Source of the DNA: Artocarpus heterophyllus
Lineage: Eukaryota; Streptophyta; Magnoliopsida; Rosales; Moraceae
Direction of reading: 5' to 3'
Length of the DNA stretch: 64,000 nt
NCBI GenBank assembly: GCA_025403435.1
Contig: CM046353.1
Span: 13,750,836 to 13,814,835 of the forward strand
The stretch's first letter is position 1, and every line of letters begins with the position of its first letter. A program made the translations under genes and the position numbers. Shown piece after piece: positions 21,909 to 34,254 of the stretch. The notes under the pieces were generated by a model. That model was given only the letters and a program-made list of their open reading frames with translations. It did not search any database and was not told the DNA's origin.

Positions 21909-24900
21909 ATGTCAAATAACAGCAAGAACACTATTGAGGGTACCTCGGGTGCAGCAGACCCAAAACTTCTTATGGAAGCGATGATGGGGGAGATGAGGCG
22001 ATTGTTGAGAGAAGAGATAGGACAGCTTCATGAAAGGATAGACCGGATAGAGAATGCACGTGTGGAACAGCCACAACATGTTCCTCATGCGCGTAGGCGA
22101 GAAAGGGTTCCGGTTAGAGGAGAGGTTGATGACTACTATAGGATTGATGGGGAAGAGTTTGACGAAGGAGAAGATTCAGCGGGTAGTCACCGAAGATTTG
22201 GACAGGATAGAGGCGTTAGGAACAGGGAAGATGATGGTCTGAGAGGCATAAAAATGAAGATACCATCATTTCAAGGCAAATCCAATCCAGAAGCGTACCT
22301 AGAATGGGAGAAGAAAATGGAGTTCATCTTTGACTGCCACTACTATTCTGAGGCGAAGAAGGTAAAATTGGCTGTAATTGAATTTTCTGATTATGCTATT
22401 ACTTGGTGGGATCAGCTTGTTATAAACAGGAGACGAAATAGAGAGCGACCTATTGAGTCATGGGAAGAGATGAAGACCGTAATGAGGAAGCGATTTGTAC
22501 CAACTTACTACTACCGGGAGTTGTACAACAAACTACAAAACCTTAAGCAGGGCAACCAGAGTGTAGAGGAGTACTATAAGGAGATGGAGGTTATGATGAT
22601 TCGGGCTAATATAGAGGAGGATCGGGAGGCTACAATGGCAAGGTTTTTGGCGGGTTTGAACCGAGAAATTCACAATGCCGTTGAGTTACAACATTATGTG
22701 GAGTTGGAGGACATGGTGCATATGGCTATTAAAATTGAGAATCAACTTATGAGGAGGGGCAGTAGCACACGTCCTAGCCAAAACCCGAGTACATTGGCTT
22801 GGAAAATCAACCAATGGAAGAAGGATGAGAAGCAATCCAACCCCAAGCCAAAGATCGAGCAAAAACAAGAGGTGGCCAGCCATGGGAATCAAGGTAAATC
22901 CGATTCTTCCACTACTCGGACTCGTGATATTAAATGTTTTAAATGTCAAGGCAGGGGTCATATAGCAAGCCAATGTCTGAACAAACGAGTTATGGTGATG
23001 CCGGACAATGGAGACATTGAAACCGAGGAGGATTCAGACAATGATTCTATGCCTTCATTAGAGGATGCCGACGATGAGGAGTGCGCTGTCCAAGGAGAAT
23101 TGTTGGTCACAAGGAGAGCTTTAAGTGTGCAAGCCAAAGAAGAAGATGAAGAGGTGCAATGGGAAAAAATCTTCCACACTAGGTGCCACGTTCAAAACAA
23201 GGTATGTAGTGTGATTATTGATGGTGGGAGTTGTACTAATGTTGCAAGCACAACCATGGTAGAGAAGTTAGGCCTGCCAACAATTAAGCATCCTCGACCA
23301 TATAAATTGCAATGGTTAAATGATACTGGTGAGGTAAAGGTGCATAAACAGGTGTTAGTTCCTTTTCGCATTGGAAGATATGAAGATGAAGTTTTGTGCG
23401 ATGTGGTTCCGATGCAAGCTGGGCACTTGTTATTAGGCAGACCATGGCAATTTGATCGGCGAGTTAAGCATGATGGTTTCACCAACAAGTACTCATTTGT
23501 TCACAATCAAAAGACGATCACTCTTGTTCCATTAACACCAAAACAGGTCTATGAAGACCAAGTGAGCTTACAGAGAGAAAGTGATAAAAAAATGAAGAGC
23601 GAAGAAAAATCAAGAGTGGGAGTGCAGAGAGAGAGTTCGGGCAGTGAGAGAAAAAAAGAAGAGATGGCCGAGAAAAAGGAGAGCAAAGAGAGCAAGGGAG
23701 AGAAAATTGAGAGGGCTGAAAAGAATTCACAATCAGCCAATGAGAGAAAAGTAGAGAGAAAAACAAACTTTTATGCAAGAAAGAGTGATGTGAGAAGAGC
23801 TTTGTTTTCTAATCAGCCGATGATTTTACTCATGTACAAGGAGGCGTTATTAAACACTAACGATCTTGATTCCACCTTGCATAGTTTTGTTGTTTCTCTT
23901 TTGCAGGATTATGAGGATATCTTTCCCGAGGAAACACCGCAAGGTTTACCTCCAATCCGCGGGATTGAACATCAAATCAACTTCATACTTGGAGCTACAA
24001 TCCCAAACCGACCAGCCTATAGGAGTAATCCCGAGGAGACAAAGGAACTCCAACGGCAGGTAAATGAGTTGATGGAGAAGGGACACGTGAGAGAAAGCAT
24101 GAGCCCATGCACCGTACCAGTTTTACTTGTGCCTAAGAAAGATGGGACTTGGAGGATGTGCGTTGATTGTCGAGCCATCAACAACATCACGGTAAAGTAT
24201 CGACATCCCATTCCTCGCTTGGATGACATGTTAGATGAATTGCATGGTGCTTGTGTGTTTTCTAAAATTGATTTGAAGAGTGGATATCATCAAATTCGCA
24301 TGAAAGAGGGAGACGAGTGGAAGACGGCTTTCAAAACAAAACAAGGCTTGTATGAGTGGTTGGTAATGCCTTTCGGTTTAACCAATGCGCCTAGCACATT
24401 TATGCGTTTAATGAACCATGTTTTGCGAGCTTTTATTAGAAAATTTGTCGTTGTTTATTTTGATGATATCCTTATCTATAGCAGCAATTTGAATGATCAT
24501 ATTGAACATTTGAAACTTGTTTTAGATGTTTTACGGAAGGAAAAGTTGTATGCTAACCTCAAAAAATGTACCTTTTGCACAGATAAGCTTGTGTTTCTTG
24601 GTTTTGTTGTTAGTGCTCAAGGTATACAGGTTGATGAAGAAAAGGTGCGAGCCATCCAGGAGTGGCCGAGTCCAACTAGTGTGGGAAACGTACGGAGTTT
24701 TCATGGACTTGCTAGTTTCTACCGGCGGTTTGTGAAAGATTTCAGTACTATAGCCGCACCACTGACTGAAGTCATCAAGAAGAACGTTGGGTTTAGATGG
24801 GGAGAAGAGCAAGAAAAGGCATTTCAGCTACTCAAGGAGAAGTTGACAAATGCTCCATTGTTATCTTTACCTAATTTTTCCAAAACTTTTGAGATTGGAT

Positions 24901-26564
24901 GTGATGCTTCAGGTGTTGGAATTGGTGCTGTTTTAATGCAGGAAGGGAGACCAATAGCATATTTTAGTGAGAAGCTGAATGGGGCAACTCTTAATTACCC
25001 AACTTATGATAAAGAGATGTATGCATTGGTTCGGGCATTAGAGACATGGCAGCACTACCTATGGCCTAAGGAGTTCGTGATTCACACTGATTATGAGTCC
25101 CTGAAACACTTGAAGGGCCAGCACAAGCTGAACAAGAGGCATGCTCGTTGGGTAGAATTCATAGAGACGTTTCCGTATGTCATTCGCTACAAGCAAGGTA
25201 AGGAAAACGTCGTTGCCGATGCACTTTCTCGCAGGTATGTCTTAATCTCAACTCTTAATGCTAAACTACTAGGTTTTGAACACATTAAAGAGTTATATGC
25301 TGATGACCATGACTTTAGTACTGAGTATCAAGCTTGTGAGAGATTTGCTAGTGGTAAGTACTTTAGGCATGAGGGATACTTGTTTCGGGAGAATAAGTTA
25401 TGTGTGCCTAATTGTTCATTAAGAGATTTGCTAGTGAGAGAATCCCATGGGGGAGGATTGATGGGACATTTTGGGGTATTGAAGACTTTGGCTATGTTGC
25501 AGGAACACTTCTATTGGCCACATATGAAACGAGATGTTGAGAGGCTTTGTGGTAGATGTGTAACTTGTAGGCAGGCTAAATCAAGAGTGCAGCCCCATGG
25601 TTTGTACACCCCTTTACCAATACCTAGTGAACCTTGGATTGATATTTTGATGGATTTTGTGTTAGGTTTGCCTAGGTCTAAACGGGGAAGAGACTCAATA
25701 TTTGTGGTCGTGGATAGGTTTTCAAAGATGGCCCATTTTATTCCATGTCACAAGACAGATGATGCTTCCAATGTTGCTGATTTGTTCTTTAGGGAAATTA
25801 TGAGACTTCATGGTATGCCTTGGACAATTGTTTCTGATAGGGACACCAAGTTCTTAAGCTACTTTTGGAAGACTTTGTGGGCTAAGTTAGGGACTAAACT
25901 ATTGTTTTCAACTACTTGTCACCCTCAAACCGATGGTCAAACAGAAGTTGTGAATAGAACCTTGTCTACTTTGTTGAGGGCTGTCATTAAAAAGAACATC
26001 AAAACATGGGAGGAGTGTTTACCACATGTTGAGTTTGCTTATAATCGATCTGTTCATTCTGCTACACAATTTTCACCATTTGAAATTGTTTATGGTTTTA
26101 ATCCTTTAACTCCTTTGGATTTAATGCCATTACCTTTGTCTGAGCATGTGAATTTAAATGGAAAAAGAAAAGCTGATCTTGTTAAGCAGATACACGATAA
26201 GGCAAGACTCAACATCGAGTGAAGGACTAAACAATATGTTGAACAAGCCAACAAAGGGCGTCACAAGCTCGTCTTCGAGCCCGGTGATTGGGTGTGGTTG
26301 CACTTACGCAAGGAACGGTTTCCGAAACAAAGGAAATCCAAGCTATTGCCTAGAGGGGATGGTCCTTTTCAAATTGTCGAAAGGATCAACGATAATGCGT
26401 ACAAGCTAGACTTGCCAGGTGAGTATGGTGTAAGTGCCTCCTTTAATGTTTCTGACCTAAGTCCTTTTGATACAGGCGACGATTTGAGGACAAATCCTTC
26501 TCAAGAGGAGGGGAATGATGAGGACATCGTTAGCACAAGTAATAACACACAATTTGAGGTTTAA
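21909..26564 (+). CDS. CRM-type Gag-Pol polyprotein, one in-frame TGA
   Basis: Single frame from ATG 21909 to TAA 26562-26564. Gag with the '[20 protein letters not shown]' core and a CCHC knuckle C343-C356; protease with IIDGGSC (Asp438); reverse transcriptase with VPKKDGTWR and YFDD at 850-853; RNase H with Asp999 in DASG; integrase zinc region (C1217, C1220), catalytic D1249, D1310 and E1346 with 35-residue spacing, and GPF at 1485-1487. No canonical chromodomain is visible; a short acidic tail follows GPF. TGA at 26220-26222 (residue 1438) falls between core and GPF module where the older copy has an Arg codon. The last 16 codons lie in the 3' LTR. Retrotransposition machinery; all other catalytic residues are present. 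Confidence 0.93.
26503..26515 (+). other. Polypurine tract of the plus-strand CRM element
   Basis: AAGAGGAGGGGAA lies immediately before the 3' LTR at 26516. It is inside the gag-pol reading frame, since the frame continues into the LTR. Confidence 0.85.
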
Positions 26565-26841
26565 TTCTCTTTAGTTCCTAAACAAACTATTCAAACTTAT
26601 CAGAAATTTCTGTGGCGTTCATAGACTTATCAATCAGTCCATCCATAGCTGATTGTGGCATCCTCACATACCAAGACTTATCAATCAGTCCCTCCATAGC
26701 TGATTGTGGCGTCCACACATACCAAGGTTTGTGCTTCTTGTTGGGCATCGGGTCGCGGTTCCATTCAAAACCGGTTAGAAATTTGATCTTGGAAACCAAT
26801 TTCGGTTAGGGTCGCGTCAGTTCTTGACGGGGTTCGTATCA
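26516..26841 (+). repeat. 3' LTR of the plus-strand CRM element
   Basis: 326 bp, colinear with 21035-21360, no indels, about 10 substitutions, nearly all transitions. It carries the same 51-bp tandem pair (26623-26724). Its first 49 bases also encode the end of Pol. Confidence 0.95.
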
Positions 26842-26846
26842 CAAGG

Positions 26847-29800
26847 ACTTCCTTTCCAAAGGAGGTAGGTGTGATCTTCTATATTTAAAAACTTGTTTGG
26901 TTGAGGAATTCAGTGACATCTGGGTTATAGATTCCGGTGCAACTAATCATGTTTGTGTTTCTCTATAGGGATTCAAAAAAATGAGAAGTCTACTGTGTGA
27001 AGACTTCACGCTTCGAATGGGCAATGGATCCATGGTCTCAGCGGAAGCAGTGGGAGACGTCCATCTTTATTTTGATAATTATAGGAATTTATTTTTGTAA
27101 GATTTTTTTTATGTTCCTAAATTTAAAAGGAATTTAATTTATGTATCTTGTTTATTTAAAGACTCCTACGTGGTATCTTTTAATGAAAAAGTGTTGATTC
27201 GTAAAAACAAATCTTTTATCTGTTCTAGAAGGATGCAAAATAATCTATATTTTATCAAACCTAAAGTGGACTTATTGCTTAATACTGAGATAAATGATAA
27301 TGACTCTAAAAGACTTAAAACTTCTCACTCTAATAAGACTTATCTTTGGCATTTGCGCCTTGGTCATATTAACCTGAATAGGATTCAAAGGTTGGTAAGG
27401 GATGGACCTTTAAGTCACTTAAAGGTAGAATCTATACCTCAGTGTGAATCTTGTTTGGAGGGTAAAATGACCAAAAGACCATTTGGGTCTAAGGGCAATA
27501 GGGCCGAAGGGGTTCTAGAACTTGTGCATAGTGATGTTTGCGGACCGATGAACATTTGGGCACGAGGAGGGTATGAGTATTTCGTCACTTTTATTGACGA
27601 TTACTCAAGATATGGGTATGTGTACCTAATGCACCACAAAAGCGAAACTTTTGACAAGTTCAGGGAGTTTCGGGCTGAAGTGAAAAAGCAATTGGGTAGA
27701 CCCATAAAGGCACTTCGATAAGATCGAGGTAGGGAATACCTTTCTGATGAGTTCTTAGAACACTTGTTAGAGAATGAGATTTTATCCCATTTGACTGCGC
27801 CGGGCAATCCGCAGCAGAATGGCGTAGCGGAGAGAAGGAATAGGACTTTGTTGGACATGATTAGGTCCATGATGAGTTATTCATCATTGCCTTTATCCTT
27901 TTGGGGATATGCATTACAAACCGCATGTTATCTTTTGAACAATGTGCCTTCAAAATCGGTCCCTAAAACTCCTCACGAGTTGTGGGCAAGTAGGACATCC
28001 TTAAACCATATTCGCATATGAGGATGTCCGACTCATGTCCTGTTTAAAGATCCGAATAAGTTGGAAGCACGTTCGGAAGTTTGCGTGTTTGTAGGATATC
28101 CAAAAGGGACTAAAGGGGGTTATTTTTATAACCCAAAGGAAAATAAAGTCGTGGTTTCAACTAATGCGACTTTCCTTGAGGAGAGTTACATGAACGACTT
28201 TAAATCTCGAAGCAAAGTGGTGCTTGAGGAGTTAAGGGGTGATCCGTTCACTCTGGAGGTTTCGAACGAAACCATTCTGATCAGTGTAGAAAAAAAACAA
28301 ACCTGAACAACAACCCCAAGGGCTTTGGTATAGTGGGAGGATCGGGCGTCAACCTGAGAGGTATATGTTCAATGGAGAGGTCTTCATGGCTGAACCAGAT
28401 GAACATGACAGGGATCCTTATACTTACGTAGAAGCTATGGAGGATGTTGATTCAAGACTCTGGACAGAGGCCATGAACATAGAGATGAAGTCTATGGAGA
28501 CTAATCGGGTCTGGGAGCTTGTGAATCTTCCCGAAGGGGTAAAACCCATAGGGTGTAAGTGGATCTATAAGAGGAAAAGAGGAGTGGATGGAAAGGTCGA
28601 AACCTTTAAGGCTAGACTGGTAGCTAAGGGTTATACGCAAAAGGAAGGAATCGATTATGAGGAAACCTTTTCGCCTGTAGCCATGCTTAAGTCCATCTGA
28701 ATTCTCTTGTCCATAGTTGCCTCTCTCGACTACGAGATTTGGAAGATGGATGTCAAGACGGCTTTTCTAAATGGCTATCTTGATGAGTCCATTTATATGG
28801 AACAACCAGATGGGTTCAAGGTCGCGGGTCAAGAGGGTAAGGTTTGTAAGCTGCTAAAGTCAATTTATGGACTTAAGCAGGCTTCTCCTTCTTGGAACAT
28901 AAGATTTGATCAAGTGATCAAGACTTATGGGTTCTTACAAAATGTGGATGAACCATGTGTTTACAAACACATTAAGGATGGGAAGGTGGTCTTTCTACTG
29001 CTCTATGTAGATGACATTCTGCTAATTGGCAATGATGTTGGGGCGTTGTCATCGGTCAAATTATGGTTGACCAAGCAGTTTGACATAAAGGACTTGGGTG
29101 AGGCTAATTTTGTTCTCGGTATCCAGATCTTTCGGGATAGGATGAACAAAATGATAGCTTTGTCTCAGGCTGGCTACATAGATAAAATTCTCAAGAGGTT
29201 TGCAATGCAGGATTCCAAGAAAGGTGGGCAACCATCTAGGCCTGGAATTACTCTTTCTAAGAAAGACTCTCCAAAGTCTTATGAAGAAAGGGAATACATG
29301 AAGAAGGTGCCTTATGCTTCGGCAGTGGGTAGTCTCATGTATACCATGCTTTGCACACGACCGAACATTAGCTATGCGGTCGGGATTGTAAGTCGATTTC
29401 AGGCAGATCCAAGACCGAACCATTGGGTTGCGGTAAAGCATATTTTCAAGTACCTAAGAAGGACTCGAGGGTAAATGCTTGTGTATTCGGGTGAGGACTT
29501 GACTCCTCTAGGATACACTGACTCAGATTTTCAATCCTATTTGGATTCTGGGAAATCGACTTCAGGGTTTGTGTTTACTTTGGCCTGCGGTGCCATCAGT
29601 TGGAGAAGTGCGAAGCAAGATTGCACTTCGGATTCAACGATGGAGGCCTAGTATGTGGCGGCTAGTGATGCTTCGAAAGAAGCAGTGTGGCTCCGCAAGT
29701 TCCTTGGGGATCTTGAGGTAATTCTTGGTATGGATAAAGCGGTATCACTGTACTGTGATAACAGTGCGACGGTAGCTAATGCTAAGGAACCAAGATTTCA

Positions 29801-29969
29801 TAAGAAGAGTAAGCATATTGATCGAAAGTATCATGTGATAAAGGACTTCGTTGAGGACGGGCATGTCACTTTGTGCAAGATCGCGTCAGAGGACAATTTA
29901 GCTGATCCATTTACAAAGACACTTATTGGGAGAGTCTTCGAGAGGCATGTGGAAGCTATGGGGATGTAA
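26847..29969 (+). pseudogene. Copia gag end, protease, integrase, reverse transcriptase and RNase H
   Basis: Continues from 21034 after removal of the CRM insertion. Protease VIDSGATNHVC; integrase zinc region (HLRLGHINLNRIQRL then CESCLEGK), core with HSDVCGP, FIDDYSRYGY and [14 protein letters not shown]; reverse transcriptase with YVDDILLIGND at about 29008-29040 and [17 protein letters not shown]; RNase H with GYTDSDFQ and LYCDNS. The protein ends at 29967-29969, 38 bases before the 3' LTR. Stops occur within integrase (TAA near 27720), at about 28020, 28303, 28698, 29472 and 29649, with at least one frame change near 28300. The domain order is copia (integrase before reverse transcriptase). 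Confidence 0.9.
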
Positions 29970-30007
29970 AATTTGCTGTATTTACTCACTTAGTGCAAGT
30001 GGGAGAT

Positions 30008-32043
30008 TGTTAGACATGTATGCCCTAAGGAGTAAAAATGTAATACGTTTTTGGAGACATTTTTATCAAGAAAGAATTTATTCATTTATTTATACCAAAT
30101 CTTGTCCTCTTTACGTTCATATTTGTTGAATGTATGTTAAGCAAACAGTAGTCTGAGACTGTCAGTCTAAACCTTAAGAATTGGGCATATGATGGGCTGA
30201 TTATGTGGAAGACACGATTTTTAAGGTGACGGTCTAAAACATATGATCCGCAATAGGGAATAAAGTTGGGCGCTTTATTCATGTAAAGATTGTTATGTTG
30301 TCTATATCCCTTTTGGGAGATGGTTTGTCTTGACCATCGGAGTTGGACTCCGTGAATAGAAACATTGGCACGTTGTCATAGGTGACGATGTGTTGGATCG
30401 GGACATAAAGTGAATTGATTTGGATTAATAATTCTGTCTCGGTAAATCGATTCACTTTAGACAATCATTTGTATTGTATCTTAATCCTCAGATGAATAGT
30501 GGGCCCGTTGTCTCGACTTGTATCTTTTGATGTTCCAAAGGGTGACACCCACATCTCAATAGTGGTATGCATGCCGGTACATTGGAGGCATGACTCTTGA
30601 TAGCGTAGACTTGTTATTTATAGATATAGAATCCACAGCTCCTCTTTAGGAGTAATGATATCCTCTTATAGGCGTTGTCCTGTAATTGAAAAACTAGAGC
30701 GCTCAATCATTTGGATACATAGGTGTAATCGAATGGTATACTATCTTTGGATAGTAAGTTTTCTAATGGTGACATAATGAAACGTAAGATAAAAATAATC
30801 AGGAAGGTAAGACAGAACTTATCCTTAAGTTGATTATGGATTTTCATATGGGGATACGATACACTATGATATGTCATGGAGACTTAGCTATACGAGCTTC
30901 GTAATTCTATAAAGTTTGAGAGTGCAGCTCCAAGCTTTTAGTGGAGTAGCGTTGGAGTTGATAATTGTGAAATGTATATCTAGGATATTGGGTTTCATAA
31001 TTATCGTGAGCTTGAACTTTATAGGTCCATTTTGGTCCCCTTTGCTAGCTCACAAAATCCTATAACGACACGGCGTGCTTTTCCAATAATTGGTGACTTA
31101 TGCCAGATTTATCAGATTGGTTTAAAATTTGAAAGAATTAAATAATTCATGTCTGTTTATCGGTTGAATTAATTTTGTAAGAAATTAGTTCAAGATAAAC
31201 TTATTGAATTATTGCGATCAAATAATTCTTGTCTGTTTATCGGTTGATTTAATTTTGGATAAATTAGATCAAGATAAACTTGTAGAATTATTGTGAATTG
31301 ATTTATTTTCTTAGAGATTATCTTGATAAAGTTTGTTTTGATCAGATAACTTTTCTATTGGGTTATTTGAATCAAAACTGAGACTTTATCCTATAGAATC
31401 TTGGGTGAAAAATAAAAGATTCGCGGAGATTTTTTCGTGAGAGTTTGGCCTGCCGAATGACGTGTTTAGCTTACCGATGGGGCCTGTTTGGCCTGCCGAT
31501 CAGGCTGTTCGGCTTGCTGATCAACGAGCGACAAGATTATGTGTTTTCATGCGGATCTTATCAGATATTGATCCAAACTTGATTTTGTTTCGAGTTTTTG
31601 AGACCTAATCTGATAAGGACTGACCCTGGGACCAATAGCTATATAAAAGGAGTGAGTCTCATGATTTACTCAGATCAATTGAGAGATTAAGAGTGATACT
31701 CTTCTAGTGAGCATATGAAAACTCCCTGAGAGCTTTTGTTCATAAATCACGAACACTAGCTTTGGGTTCTCTCTATTAGTTGGAAGGAGAGTCACCGGTG
31801 GAAGAGCTGTACATGTGAGCCCACACTCACTCCGGTTGTGGATAGAGAATAGCAAAGAAGACCAGTTGGTTGAGGCTCTTCTGGAAAGTTACTTCTCTAC
31901 ATAGGTTGCGGAGGTTCTTCGGCACACAAAGGTTAGTAAGATCTATCTAATTTATACATATAGCATGTCAAACTTGTATTTTTGAAAATTACTCTGATAT
32001 GTATAAAATTTTTAAAATTCCGTTGCGCATTGTTTTTCCAACA
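30008..32043 (+). repeat. 3' LTR of the full-length copia element
   Basis: 2,036 bp, preceded by the purine tract AAGTGGGAGAT and followed by the CGCCA duplication. The U3 GC-rich cluster at about 31440-31530 has more units than the 5' LTR. TATA box CTATATAAAAGG at about 31638. The start is identical to the 5' LTR for about 60 bases. Confidence 0.92.
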
Positions 32044-32048
32044 CGCCA

Positions 32049-33385
32049 TTGATAATAACTCTACATACCTTGTCTTTCACGTGGCAACGAGTGTGAAAGA
32101 TGTTCTTTCGTTGTACTTCTTCTTCCTCTTCTTTAGCTTGCAAGCTTTAGGCTCGACGTGTGACTAATCCTAACATCTCACTGTGTTCTGCCCCGAACTC
32201 ATTGCTCCCATGGGGGCATCCTCCAATGGTGGCATATTATTAAGATCAGCTTCAACTTTGGATTTGATTTCACCATCTTCCTGGATAACCATAACTCGCT
32301 TGTTTGGAAATTGGCTAGCTATATGTCCTCTCCCTTGGCATTTAAAGCATTTAATCTCACTAGAATGATTTGAAGTAGAGGCTGATTTACCTTAAGAAAC
32401 TGTGGTAGAGGTGGCTGGTTTGTGCTCGGGTTTGGCCTTGGAGGTGGACGGATTTTCTTCTTTCTTTGGGTAGCTTGTCCTCTTAGGAGTTGTGTTTGGA
32501 TGTTATGGGGCTGGTCTTGGTCGTGTACCACCTCTCTTGAGTTGCCTTTCAACCTTGATTGCATATGCACCAAATCCTCCAACTCCACATAATGGTGTAT
32601 CTCGATCATGTTAGCAATCTCTTGGTTTAAACCATTCAAAAATCTGGCCATTGTTGCCTCTTGATCCTCTTCCACATTGGCTCTAATCATAGCCATCTCC
32701 ATCTCTCTATAATACTCATCTACGCTTTGGTTACCTTGATGGAGACCTTGCAGCTTGAGATATAAATCCTGGTAGTAGTGACTTGGCACAAATTGTCGTC
32801 TCATCACTCTCTTCATCTTATCCCAAGTTTTAATAGGACGATCCCTATTCTGCCTCCTATTGATGCACAACCGATCCCACCACACAATAGCATAATCAGT
32901 AAACTTAATGGCAGCATGTTTTACCTTCTTTAATTCGGAGTAGTTGTGAAAATCAAAAACCAACTCCATCTTCTTTTCCCACTCAAGGTATGCTTCGGGG
33001 TCACTTTTTCCTTGAAACGTCAAAATTTTCATCTTGATACTTCCTAAGTTGTTGTCTACCCGATTCCTAGCTTCTCTATCCCGACCAAGTCTCCTATGGC
33101 TACCACTGACATCCTATCAAACTCCTCCTCTAAACCGTCCCCTTCAAGTTCATCCAAATCCTCAAATTCCCTTTGGTGCATCCTGTTCCTCCTTGGGGCA
33201 CTCAGAGCAAATGGTGGCTATCCCTATTGTGTCCCCCCTTCTACCCTATCCAACTTTTCATGTATATGCTCTAATTCCCTCCTCATCATCCATCTCATCT
33301 CCCCCATGAATGCTTGCATTTGCAGATTCGGTCCAACGGGTGGTTGAACCTCTTCATTTGTGTTATTCTCTTGATTTTGAGACAT
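32049..33385 (-). pseudogene. CRM-type gag of the minus-strand element
   Basis: The probable start codon is at 33385 (reading MSQNQ...). The main intact piece (33032-32319) contains [36 protein letters not shown], and the QGNQSVDEYYREMEMAMIRA block, a close match to the plus-strand CRM Gag. The zinc knuckle follows near 32330-32350 in a shifted frame. It ends exactly at the CGCCA site of the copia insertion and continues at 16549. Confidence 0.88.
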
Positions 33386-34240
33386 GTTTGAATTCTGCAA
33401 AACAAAGTTAGAACAATATAGAAAGGAACCTCACCACACTCCCTCATGTGTTTTGCTCGAAATAAAATGATTCACTCAAATTCACTCGTGTTTCACTCAA
33501 TTAATTTGGCTTTTACCCTCTAATATGCTCACATTCTCTACCTTTTTTCCACTCGTATTCTTCTTTTATTTCTTTCAAAACTAATCAAACAATAACAAGA
33601 AGGATTCAAGCAGCAATTTAAGGCGAGAGACAAACCAAAGGACTCAAAATTTGGCCGCGGATTTTGATGATTTTTGTCACTCAAGCGTGGGGTTTTGGCA
33701 AAAGTGGGTCTAAGACGTGAGAAACAATAATAGAACAAAAAATTTTAAGAAGGGTTCCTAGACTCTTTTTTTTTTTTTTTTTCCATATTGTCTTGATTTT
33801 TCTTTTCTTTTCTTTTCTTTTCTTTTCTTTTCCTTTCTTTTTTTTAAAAAATAATTTAGCAAGGAACCACTATAACAAATCAAGATTGTAAAGCGGGGTC
33901 ACAAGACACAATCCATAATGTCAAACTAGAATTTGCAATATCAAGCTTAGAAGAATCCCAAAAAGAAACCTAAAAACTAAAGAATCAATGCAGAACCCTA
34001 AAGAAATTCAAGAAAACCGAAAAATTGTAACCTTAGAAGCCAAAAGAGCAATTCGGATTTGACTCTTTCAAGACTAAAGAAACAATTCAAGAACCATAAA
34101 AGATGATTTCAAGAAACCCTAAAGAACCAAATTTGAAATATTTATATATATATTTTGGCCAAATTGACACCCTAACCCTAACTTCAAGAATTTGACCTGG
34201 AAAACAAGAAAAAGGATAAGCAAACCTAAAGAACCGAAGG
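33386..34240 (-). other. Leader of the minus-strand CRM element
   Basis: Untranslated DNA between gag and the primer-binding site, with a pyrimidine tract on the plus strand (33767-33845, repeats of TTTTC) that is the complement of the purine-rich tract of the other CRM element. No coding potential supported. Confidence 0.65.
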
Positions 34241-34252
34241 GCTATGATACCA
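34241..34252 (-). other. Primer-binding site of the minus-strand CRM element
   Basis: Read on the minus strand: TGGTATCATAGC, one mismatch from the initiator tRNA-Met complement TGGTATCAGAGC, two bases inside the 5' LTR. Confidence 0.85.
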
Positions 34253-34254
34253 AC

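Larger units (their letters stand above)
21030..26846 (+). mobile_element. Nearly intact Ty3/gypsy CRM-type retrotransposon (chromovirus)
   Basis: Identical-length 326-bp LTRs (21035-21360, 26516-26841), 5-bp target duplications CAAGG (21030-21034, 26842-26846), a perfect initiator tRNA-Met primer-binding site and a polypurine tract. One gag-pol frame of about 1,551 codons has a single TGA. LTRs differ at about 10 positions by eye (about 3%), implying roughly one million years at 1.3e-8 substitutions per site per year, an assumed rate. Gag sequence, LTR start TGATGAGGACAT and extension of pol into the LTR are all features of the CRM clade. It is the youngest layer of the tower and is inserted in copia gag. 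Confidence 0.93.
16550..32048 (+). mobile_element. Full-length Ty1/copia element with about 2-kb LTRs
   Basis: LTRs 16555-18550 and 30008-32043 both start TGTTAGACATG and end CCAACA; matching CGCCA target duplications lie at 16550-16554 and 32044-32048. Order after the 5' LTR: primer-binding site, 1.7-kb leader, gag, protease, integrase, reverse transcriptase, RNase H, the copia order. A CRM element (21035-26841) is inserted in gag. Coding frames contain several stops, so it is not autonomous. The first 400 bp of the LTRs differ at about 16 positions by eye (about 4%). The lineage is likely in the TAR/Tork neighbourhood, but I did not settle it. Confidence 0.92.

Noticed and set aside
26300..26564. 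A chromodomain at the end of the CRM integrase
   Set aside because: After the GPF module only a short acidic tail follows; no chromodomain aromatic cage or fold is visible. Correspondence to the CRM CR motif needs an alignment I cannot run.
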